Of a DNA stretch of 11,187 nt, positions 1-7,300 are shown piece after piece. Numbering within the stretch: the stretch's first letter is position 1; the number at the start of each line of letters is the position of its first letter. This DNA is from CAYHGV01 sp964356135 (GTDB lineage: Bacteria > Hydrothermota > Tepidihabitantia > CAYHGV01). The notes below the pieces were generated by a model that worked only from the letters and a program-made list of their open reading frames with translations, was not told where the DNA came from and searched no databases. The stretch lies in NCBI GenBank assembly GCA_964356135.1, contig CAYHGV010000096.1, positions 1-11,187 on the forward strand, given 5' to 3'. The translations under genes were made by a program, and so were the position numbers.

Positions 1-1422
1 TTCTAAATCAACAACCTGGGTCGGCTCGCGTCCGAGGGTCTGACCGGTGCCGGGATGGTCCTGGTGGCCGGTCATTGCGGTCGTCTGGTTATCGAGAATG
101 ATGGTAAGGGACGTTCCTTTATTGTAGACCATATCTATTAAACCGGTTATGCCCGAGTGGTAAAATGTCGAATCACCGATCACTGCGACCACTTTTTTTG
201 TTGATCCTTTTGCTTTTTCGATTCCGTGGGCGACGGTCAGGCTTGCACCCATACAGACGCAGGTATCCATTGCATTAAGCGGGGGAAGGGCGCCAAGCGT
301 ATAACAGCCGATGTCACCGGTAATAATCGGTTTGAATTTTGCGAGGGCGTGAAAAATGCCACGGTGGCCGCAGCCTGGACAAAGGAGCGGCGGACGATTG
401 GGAATGGGAGCGAGTTTTGCCTTTTCTTCCTTAATGCCGGAGATCGACTGGCGCAAGCGCTTGGGGCTGAGCTCATCAACCCGCGGAATGCGCTCTTTAC
501 CGATGATGCGCGCCGAAACGGCGCGGGCACAATCCATCGACCGGACCGCCATTTCCAGGAAAGGGTCGTTTTCTTCGATAACGTAAACCTTTTTTATCTG
601 TTTTAAGAATTTATGTATTATCTTTTTGGGCAGGGGATAGGACATACCGAGCTTCAAAAACGATGCCTTGGGATCAACCTCTTTTGCATACTGATAGGCG
701 ACCCCGTCAGCGATGAATCCGACTGTCTTTTTCCCCCATTCGATCGAATTGCCGGGGAACCGTTCGGCGAAGTTCTCCAGTTCTTTGATGCGTTCTTCCA
801 GAGAATAATGGCGCAGCCGGGCAAACTGGGGAAGAACCAGGTTGCGCTCGATCTTTTTTTCGTATCCCTTGGACGGGAGCTCGATTTTTTCACCGAGTTC
901 AACCAGGGTTCGGGAGTGGCTGATGCGGGTGGTGAGGCGCAGCATAACCGGGATATCGAACTCTTCCGAGATTTGGAAAGCGAGCCGGGTAAAATCTTTT
1001 GCCTCCTGGCTGTCGGAAGGGCTCAAGACCGGAATCTTGGCAGCCAACCCATAGTAGCGGTTGTCCTGTTCGTTCTGGGATGAGTGAAGTCCGGGGTCGT
1101 CGGCGGTGACGATCACCAGGCCGCCCCGCGCTCCAACATAGGCGGCAGTAAAGAGCGGGTCAGCCGCAACATTTAAACCAACATGCTTGGAGGCATAGAG
1201 GGTGCGGACTCCAGCCATTGATGCGCCGAGGCAGACTTCTAACGCTACCTTTTCATTGGTCGACCACTCGCAGTAGATCCCTTCGTAGTGGGCAATGTTT
1301 TCCAAGATCTCAGTCGCCGGGGTGCCAGGATAGGATGCAGCGACCCGGCAGCCGGCTTCATAGGCGCCGCGTGCTATTGCCTCGTCGCCGGAGAGTAAAA
1401 CTTTACCGATAGACTTGTTCAT
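1..1422 (-). CDS. iorA: Indolepyruvate ferredoxin oxidoreductase, alpha subunit (3' end outside window)
   Basis: Catalytic subunit of the oxygen-sensitive enzyme that turns aryl-2-oxoacids such as indolepyruvate into aryl-acetyl-CoA, CO2 and reduced ferredoxin. 474 codons are visible and no stop is reached at the window edge. The N-terminal pyrimidine-binding domain shows YPGTPATE near residue 35. The C-terminal thiamine-diphosphate domain shows LCPGCGHRG (first Cys at residue 348), GDIGCYTLG, and GDS at 416-418 followed about 28 residues later by DN, a GDG..NN-type cofactor motif with Ser for the last Gly. The family is usually about 580-650 residues and ends in a two-cluster ferredoxin domain, which would lie beyond the edge. 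The start is the ATG at 1422, because AAAGGAGG lies three bases upstream and the N-terminus fits the family. It overlaps the butyrate kinase by 20 bases, so the two are co-transcribed. A beta subunit (iorB) is expected downstream but cannot be seen. The family call is firm; the true substrate is inferred. Confidence 0.93.
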   Translation of the reverse strand, partial: MNKSIGKVLLSGDEAIARGAYEAGCRVAASYPGTPATEILENIAHYEGIYCEWSTNEKVALEVCLGASMAGVRTLYASKHVGLNVAADPLFTAAYVGARGGLVIVTADDPGLHSSQNEQDNRYYGLAAKIPVLSPSDSQEAKDFTRLAFQISEEFDIPVMLRLTTRISHSRTLVELGEKIELPSKGYEKKIERNLVLPQFARLRHYSLEERIKELENFAERFPGNSIEWGKKTVGFIADGVAYQYAKEVDPKASFLKLGMSYPLPKKIIHKFLKQIKKVYVIEENDPFLEMAVRSMDCARAVSARIIGKERIPRVDELSPKRLRQSISGIKEEKAKLAPIPNRPPLLCPGCGHRGIFHALAKFKPIITGDIGCYTLGALPPLNAMDTCVCMGASLTVAHGIEKAKGSTKKVVAVIGDSTFYHSGITGLIDMVYNKGTSLTIILDNQTTAMTGHQDHPGTGQTLGREPTQVVDLE

Positions 1423-2470
1423 GTTCCTCCTTTCGAAGTACGCGCAATGCTCCCAGGGCTAATGCCTCCATTTCGTGTTCGCCGGGAAAGACGAAGATTT
1501 TTTTCCTCATGAATTTTAACCAGTCTTTAATCAAGCTAACGAACGGTTTCGAATACGCCATACCACCGGTGATAATAATGGCGTCAATTTTACCTTTGAG
1601 AACGACCGCGTAGGCGCCCAGCTCTTTCGAAACCTGATAAGCCATTGCTTCGAAGGCGAGTTCTGCTTCTTTGTCGCCCTGCTCGATCCGCCGTTCAATT
1701 TCTTTCAGGTCATCGGTTTCGAGATAGGCGAAGAGTCCGCCTTTGCGCTGGAGTTTATCCAAGATCTCATTTTTTGAGAGCCGTCCTGAAAAACAGAGTT
1801 CAACCAGACCGGCGGTCGGAACCGTACCGGCACGCTGGGAGGCAAACGGTCCGTCCTCGTTGGCGTTGGTGGCATCGACCTGCTGACCCTGGAAATGGGC
1901 GGCAATCGTCGTGCCGGTGCCGAGGTGGGCGATTAAAAAGTTGCAGCGACGGTAGGGTTTCCTTAACCGGCGTGCCGCTTCCTTTGCCACCATTCGGAGA
2001 TTCAAGGCATGGGACAGGGCTTTGCGGGGAATTTCGGGAAGGCCGGAATAACGGGCGAGTTCCCAGAACTCGTCAACCGAGACCGGGTCGACAAAAAAAG
2101 CGGGTATTCCCAATTGATCGGCAATTGCTTTGGCGATCAGGGCGCCGAGCAGAGACGGGTGAGTGGTCTGGACATTGCCAGAGGTGATATCGTCGACGAG
2201 TTTATCGTTAATGCGATAGGTGCCGCTCTTTAAGGGTTTATACGGGCCGCCCCGGCCAACCACGCAGGACAGTTTCTTGAGATTTATTTGACTGGTTCGA
2301 AGTGATTGTAATACCGCGTTCTGCCGGAGCGGTAACTGGCCGGGTACTGATGCGGTCAATTCTGCCGGGGTATGGCGAACGGTTTCTTCAAAGATCGGTG
2401 TCCGGTCTTTAAACACGGCAATCTTGGTTGAACTGCCGCCAGGATTGATCACTAAAATTTCATAAGCCAT
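1403..2470 (-). CDS. buk: Butyrate kinase (acetokinase family)
   Basis: Cytoplasmic kinase of the ASKHA fold that moves phosphate from butyryl-phosphate or a branched/aryl acyl-phosphate to ADP, giving ATP and free acid. Its 355 residues match the usual length of about 355. Motifs in order: VINPGGSSTKIAVF (residues 7-20), the first phosphate loop; VGRGG at 71-75; FVDPVSVDEF at 126-135; a second glycine-rich loop HLGTGTTIAAH at 182-192; NEDGPFASQRAG near 204-214; and ITGGMAYS near 300-307, the adenosine side. The loop at 182 reads GTG where butyrate kinases usually have GGG, and EDGPF replaces the usual DGEGPF, so this may be a divergent subfamily with another acyl preference. ATG at 2470 is used; GGAAC upstream is only a weak ribosome site. 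It follows mltG after 113 bases and overlaps iorA, which suggests acyl-CoA from Ior is cashed in as ATP. No phosphotransbutyrylase is visible. Acetate kinase is less likely given length and motifs. Confidence 0.9.
   Translation of the reverse strand: MAYEILVINPGGSSTKIAVFKDRTPIFEETVRHTPAELTASVPGQLPLRQNAVLQSLRTSQINLKKLSCVVGRGGPYKPLKSGTYRINDKLVDDITSGNVQTTHPSLLGALIAKAIADQLGIPAFFVDPVSVDEFWELARYSGLPEIPRKALSHALNLRMVAKEAARRLRKPYRRCNFLIAHLGTGTTIAAHFQGQQVDATNANEDGPFASQRAGTVPTAGLVELCFSGRLSKNEILDKLQRKGGLFAYLETDDLKEIERRIEQGDKEAELAFEAMAYQVSKELGAYAVVLKGKIDAIIITGGMAYSKPFVSLIKDWLKFMRKKIFVFPGEHEMEALALGALRVLRKEEHEQVYR
1426..1433 (-). promoter_or_regulatory. Strong Shine-Dalgarno of iorA inside the buk 3' end
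   Basis: The minus strand reads AAAGGAGG, then AAC, then the ATG of iorA at 1422. The spacer is short (three bases after the last G) but the match to the anti-Shine-Dalgarno is complete. It sits inside the last codons of the butyrate kinase, so iorA can be initiated on its own while being coupled to buk translation. It is clearly the best ribosome binding site in the window; most other starts here have none. Confidence 0.85.
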
Positions 2471-2583
2471 TGCGTTCCGTTCGGTTTTCGAAAAAAATTT
2501 TATGCAAAAGAATTACGCGTATGACGAATACTTCGTATCGAATGATGGTTTCACGGCAGGGGGCGGTGGTTTTGCGATTCGTT
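2471..2583 (-). promoter_or_regulatory. Intergenic spacer between mltG and buk, possible promoter for buk-iorA
   Basis: This is the only gap of more than a few bases in the window. Read on the minus strand it has an A+T-rich stretch with GCATAAAAT at 2497-2505 that could serve as a -10-like element, placed 27-35 bases before the buk ATG. No convincing -35 box was found at the right distance. Upstream of it are an imperfect inverted repeat (ATAC-TTC-GTAT, 2528-2538) and the 8-base palindrome TACGCGTA (2514-2521). No GC-rich hairpin followed by a T tract was seen, so a factor-independent terminator for the mltG unit is not supported. A promoter here is a guess from position and composition. Confidence 0.25.
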
Positions 2584-3567
2584 TTATTTGCTGTCATTTG
2601 AGATATTCGTATTCCGGTTTTTTGCCTGAATATGATCGGCGAGGGTTTTTGAAAACTTGTGGGAGCCATCACCCTGGGCGACGAAGTAGAAGTAGTCGGT
2701 TAGGGCGGGTTTGAGTGCGGCCCGGAGTGATGCCCGGCCGGGATTGCAGATCGGCCCCGGAGGAAGTCCAGGATGAAGATAGGTATTATAGCGAGAAGGT
2801 GTTTTCAGGTCAGCATAGGTAAGCGTCGGTTTATGTTCGGGCAGAATATATTCGACGGTTGCGCAGCATTCGAGCCGAATGGATTTTTTTAATCGATTGA
2901 TAAAAACCGAGGCGATGACCGGTCGTTCTTCATTTAACTTTGCTTCTTTTTCAATTAACGAGGCAAGAACAACCGTTTCCGCAATTGGAACCGAATCCAC
3001 TCCCAGTTCTTTTTTTAATTCATCAAAAACGGTATAAAACCGGTTGACCATAATGTCGACCGTCTTTTTCGGGCCGAGCCCAACCGGTAGGTCATAGGTG
3101 TCGGGGAAGAGGAAGCCTTCGATACTGCTCTGGGCGACAGCCGGAAGTTTGAAGTGAGTGGTGTAGTTCAAGAAATCGGCAGCGCTGCATACCCCATTCG
3201 ACTCCAAAATCGAAGCTATCTCGTTGGTTGTCAGGCCTTCCGGAATTGTTACCCGCCCTTTCGAATAGCGGAGCGAGGTGATGATTTTCAATACCTCGAG
3301 TTCGTTGCGACCGGCAGGCAGATAATAGCGACCGGGTTGGATGCGTTTATCAAAACCGAAGATACGGGCGAAGAATAAAAATCGCCGAGAGCTTTTTATA
3401 ATCCCACGACCGCTTAACGTCTGGGCGACCTGGTTGGCGGTGGTCTGGGGTCGGATGAGAACCAGTTCTCCCGGAGTAGCGGCTGCCGGTCCGGTAAAAA
3501 AAACTTCAAAGCTCGCGAGAATGATGAGGGCAACTACCGGTGGAATCAAATATTTCAACGAGCGCAT
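2584..3567 (-). CDS. mltG: Endolytic murein transglycosylase MltG (YceG-like)
   Basis: Inner-membrane lytic transglycosylase that cuts nascent glycan strands and is thought to end their polymerisation. It has 327 residues, within the family range. An N-terminal membrane anchor spans about residues 5-24. A LysM-like region follows, with QTTANQVAQTL near 41-51, then TIPEGLTTNEIA near 107-118. The YceG catalytic part shows EGFLFPDTY at 150-158, ASLIEKEA with the catalytic Glu at 206, SVFINRL, NTYLHPGLPPGPICNPG, and FVAQGDGSHKFSKT near the C-terminus. The stretch after SVFINRL reads LECCATVEY where E. coli has a DPTV-type motif; CATV forms occur elsewhere in the family as far as I recall, so this is not a defect. 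The ATG at 3567 overlaps the end of ruvX by 13 bases and has no clear ribosome site, so translational coupling is likely. It is the last gene of the dense dxs-to-mltG unit. Confidence 0.95.
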   Translation of the reverse strand: MRSLKYLIPPVVALIILASFEVFFTGPAAATPGELVLIRPQTTANQVAQTLSGRGIIKSSRRFLFFARIFGFDKRIQPGRYYLPAGRNELEVLKIITSLRYSKGRVTIPEGLTTNEIASILESNGVCSAADFLNYTTHFKLPAVAQSSIEGFLFPDTYDLPVGLGPKKTVDIMVNRFYTVFDELKKELGVDSVPIAETVVLASLIEKEAKLNEERPVIASVFINRLKKSIRLECCATVEYILPEHKPTLTYADLKTPSRYNTYLHPGLPPGPICNPGRASLRAALKPALTDYFYFVAQGDGSHKFSKTLADHIQAKNRNTNISNDSK

Positions 3568-3977
3568 CGTTTGCGTTCGAGATAGCTTTCCAGTAGTACG
3601 ACTGCCGAGATCTTATCAATCAAGGCTTTGTTGCGTGACGGTTGTTTGCCCTGCTCGCGGATAGTCTGCTGGGCTATAATGGTGGAAAGCCGTTCGTCGT
3701 ACAAGTCAACCGGCAGGTTGACTTGGTTCGCGAGGCGGGCGGCAAATTCATCTACTTCCCGGGCACGCTCGCGGGCGGAACCATCCAACGCAATCGGTCG
3801 ACCGATTACAATTGATGCAATTTCATGCTCACGAATAATTTTTGCGAGTTTTTCTAAAAGTTCGGTTGGCTGTTGGTAGGTGATCGTTTCCAGGCCGGTG
3901 GCGATGGTTTCGGTCTCGTCACTTTTGGCGATGCCGACCCGTCGGCGGCCGTAATCGATACCGAGTATTCGAGCCAT
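3555..3977 (-). CDS. ruvX: RuvX/YqgF family RNase H-fold protein (putative pre-16S rRNA nuclease)
   Basis: Small cytoplasmic protein of the YqgF family, proposed to finish 16S rRNA 5'-end processing and also linked to Holliday-junction resolution. Its 140 residues match the family. The RNase H-like acidic residues are all present: Asp8 in LGIDYG, Glu95 in DERLST and Asp121 in IDKISA. VIGRPIALDGS at 57-67 is the usual central signature. Start is the ATG at 3977, one base after the stop of the comEA-like gene, without a visible Shine-Dalgarno. It overlaps mltG by 13 bases; ruvX beside mltG is a pairing I recall from other bacteria. Nothing is truncated or odd. Confidence 0.96.
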   Translation of the reverse strand: MARILGIDYGRRRVGIAKSDETETIATGLETITYQQPTELLEKLAKIIREHEIASIVIGRPIALDGSARERAREVDEFAARLANQVNLPVDLYDERLSTIIAQQTIREQGKQPSRNKALIDKISAVVLLESYLERKRCAR

Positions 3978-3978
3978 G

Positions 3979-4347
3979 TTATTCGGTGGTGTCGTTTTGA
4001 ATGGTAATAATATCTTTCAGCCCCTCAAATTTCTTTTTGCCGATCCCGGATACCCGGATAATATCCTCTTTTTTCTTAAAGGTGCCGTTGTGGGTGCGGA
4101 AATCAATAATTCGTTGGGCAAGTGCCGGGCCGATGCCGGGCAGTCGGTCAAGTTCTCCAAGGGAGGCGGTGTTAATATTGACTAGGTTCGTAACCGAAGT
4201 GACGGCCGTAGTTTCGGGGATCGAGAATCCGCTTGCAATCGTTTGCAGTTCCTGGTTGGTTTTATGCTTTTTATAAAGCGAAATGGCTGACCCAACAAAA
4301 AGGGAGAGGGTTAAGAAGACGAGGACCAGACGTTCTTTGGAGTTCAT
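3979..4347 (-). CDS. Membrane-anchored ComEA-like helix-hairpin-helix DNA-binding protein
   Basis: 122 residues. A hydrophobic segment at about 7-24 after a short charged N-terminus predicts an inner-membrane anchor or uncleaved signal, putting the rest in the periplasm. A linker follows, then a ComEA-type tandem helix-hairpin-helix domain from about residue 56: VNINTASLGELDRLPGIG (first hairpin at 69-73), then GTFKKKEDII and VSGIGKKKFEGL (second hairpin at 99-103). In competent bacteria ComEA binds incoming DNA without sequence preference and helps pull it into the periplasm. The gene starts one base after the sprA stop (TAATATG) and ends one base before ruvX, so it is in the same unit. No comEC or comF is in the window, so a role in DNA uptake is family-based inference. 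Domain call is firm; a strict comEA name is not used for that reason. Confidence 0.92.
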   Translation of the reverse strand: MNSKERLVLVFLTLSLFVGSAISLYKKHKTNQELQTIASGFSIPETTAVTSVTNLVNINTASLGELDRLPGIGPALAQRIIDFRTHNGTFKKKEDIIRVSGIGKKKFEGLKDIITIQNDTTE

Positions 4348-4348
4348 A

Positions 4349-7300
4349 TTAGAACCGAAACTTCACCGAGAAATTCAAGTCGACGGTCCGACTTTTTAGA
4401 TTGGTCTGGCGGTTATTGTAGATCGTATAACCGGCCCGAAGTCCACCTTCGACCGATTGAGAAAAATTATAGGTTGCCGAGAGCTGGGTATCAATATTCT
4501 CATCGTTGCGCTGGGGAATCGTTTGTGCCTGAGAATAAAGAGTAGATTGGGACCGGACATACGATAATGTCAATTGGAGATTTAAGTCGCTCGTGAAGCG
4601 GAGTTTTTGAAGACCGGGGAACTTTATACCCTGGGGTGCGGAAAAACTATAACCGACCGAAAGAGCAGTGCGCTGCTCATTTCCTTTGGTGACACTGGCA
4701 CTGGATAAGGCGGTTTCGGTTGCGGTCAGCTCGGATTTAATTTCAGTTGCGATTCGACGTTGCCATTGGGTCTGCCAGGAAATGAGCGGGAGGAATGCCC
4801 TCGTTTTTGTGGTTTGATTGGCAATCTGTCCCGGTACTCCGGTTTCATCCAGGGTAACCGCATACCCCGAGTTGAGATTTGAGCTCGAGGCGAATTTTTT
4901 AAAGAACCGCTCTAAGCGGCCTAAACTCATGGTCACGCTCGGCCAGGTCGTCGAGCGGCTCCGGCTTGTGCTTCCCCAGTATGAGTTATCGGAGAGAGAA
5001 TGGTTAAGGAGGGCCTGGATATTAAAATTACCGAAGGTCGCCCCGGATGAGATGTCGACGTTGTTGACTTGTTTTTGGGAGCTGGAAGAATAGAGGGTAT
5101 CGGAGATAGAATCGGTCAAGCCGAGCTGGTATTGCCAATTGGGTCGGGTGGAGATTCCCTGGTAGCCGGAGGCGTTCGAACGAGTGAATGATATGCTCAC
5201 GGGTTGGATCGAACGCGTGAATTTATCGACGTTGAGTGCTACCCACTGAAGCGGACCGGCAGCAGCCGCGGTGTCACGTTTTTCATTACGGAGTTTGGTG
5301 AGCAACCGGACGAGATCGAACGGGTCCAACCCTACTCTGAGACTGGCAATGCCGCTGTTGGTGATGCTCTTTAAATCGGCGGTTAAGGGTTGGGTTTCAG
5401 CGTAGTTTGCCTGGTAGGAGAGATTGGGTTGATTGACAACGGTACTAATCGGTAGCTGGAGTGAGGCGCCGCTGGAAACATTTCGCTCCTGTTCTTTGCC
5501 GATATTTATTCCCTGGAGATAGATCGGATGCCCCAGATTCCGATTCTGGGTCAAGTTGAAATTGGTGTTGAGATACTGATAGGGGGCATAACGGAGGTTG
5601 ATACCGGCGGTCGCACCCTGGGTCTGCTCGGAGCGTGATTTGGTCAACGAAGAATCACGCTGGAGACGACTGTAGCTCGTACCGTAGCTTCCCGCGCGCC
5701 CAATTGACCAGCCGATTGCCTGGGGGAGGAACGAGAAGCCTTTGAATTTGAGACTGGGGGTGATGGAATACTGAATGCCGGCAGCATTGGTGAGTGACGA
5801 GTCAACGTTTAATGTTGAGTTGGTGAAGGCTCGGCTCTGGAGCCAGTTGAAGGCGATGGCGTCAAGCGTGTAGTTCAAGAATTTATTCTGGGAACGGCCT
5901 TTGGAAACGGTAATGTTCATATTTTCACTGTTGGTTGTGCCAAGTTCTTTTGCGGCTTCGGTTGGATCCAAGAGCAGGTCATTGATGTACGGGGAGAATT
6001 TAGGGGTGGTTCGTCCCTGGTTTCGAGTATAGCTGATCGGGATGTTATACTGCAAGCTCGTGGGTAAAAATTTGCTGAGATCGAATCGGGTAGTTAAGCC
6101 GACCTGGTGGGCAAAGCCGCCGGTTTTCACCCCACGCGGATCGTTGAAGCTCTTAAAGTTCGGGTCGGTATAGAGGTAGGTAAAGTTCAGAGTGGCGAGG
6201 TCGGCGAGCGCAAGGCTGATTTGGGTTTGGAGTCCTGTGCCGAGATTACGGCGGGGTTCGGTCAGGCGGACATCATCAAACCAGACAGCACCTGCGTTCA
6301 TGGGTAGACTGGTTCGGTTCTCGATTCCCAATGCCATATAACCGATTTCGGCTAAGGATGGGTTACCCTGAACACTATAGTTCGGGGATGACTGGTGATT
6401 CGATTTGATCGAAGGCAGACTGTCCAAATTGATTTCGAACTCATACCATTTCCCATCACCGTAGGCAACGATTTTCGTGCCCGCACTGATCGTATTATGA
6501 TATTCATAGAAGTTTGCGGTGTCGGTTCCTAATCGTAAAAAGAAGACCGGGTCGTTGAGGTCGTTGTGGAGGTAGATTTTGAGTTGCTGGTATTCCCGGT
6601 AATCCTCGCGCTGGAATGTGTTGCGCTGAACGAGTGCCCGGTGAAGCGATTTGAGAACAGTATATTTGAGTTCGAGCGAGGCTTCGGTTTCTTCGTAGCC
6701 GGTCAAAGGGTCGCGGGTCAGCCGGAAGGGAGAAGTATAGCTGGTGTCGGTTTTTTTGGAAACCGAGGCGACTTCGACTTTTTCGGTTGAGTCGACCGGC
6801 AGCACAATTTTACCGGGAATGGGCGAGACGCCTCGATTCTTCCACTTCGAGCCGGTAAAGTTGAGACTGACCAGTTGAATGGTGTCTTTCGCGGGAAAAT
6901 CATCAAACCAGACCCGGACGAGATTGGTGTACTCGATTTTCGGTGAACCGACCTTCACTATCAGGCTCGTATCCCGAATCGGTATTCGGAGCAAACGCCA
7001 GCCGGTAGGGAAGGTTTGAAAATATTTTGCACTGTCTAAGTCAACCGTCACTTCGAAATAATCGTTATTGGTTGAAAAGCCATTGCGGTCCAAATCCTCG
7101 TTGTCCAGGCGATTGTTCTTTTCAGTGCCATTGGGATTAGCGGAGGCAGAATAATCATCGTTGCCATCGTCACCGGCAATATTTGGCCAGGAAGCGTCGG
7201 CACCGGCTTTCCTGTCCAAACCGACATCTTCATTCAAGAGTTGATTGACATCCAACTGACCGTTATTGTTCGTGTCCTCATAATCATGGCGACCGTTTAA

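Noticed and set aside
226..1083. Open frames on the plus strand opposite iorA
   Set aside because: They are antisense to a clear iorA frame, show no known motif, and are low-complexity translations of its complement.
2485..2510. Possible factor-independent terminator (T run at 2491-2497 read on the minus strand)
   Set aside because: The only stem nearby is TTTT-GCAT-AAAA, with no G+C in the stem, too weak for a terminator.
2526..2540. Sequence resembling a recombinase arm (AATACTTCGTAT)
   Set aside because: The likeness to a lox arm is partial and single, with no second arm or recombinase gene; most likely chance.
2840..2880. LECCATVEY in MltG in place of the E. coli DPTV-type motif
   Set aside because: CATV variants are, to my knowledge, found in other MltG proteins and the catalytic Glu206 is intact, so this is not evidence of a broken gene.
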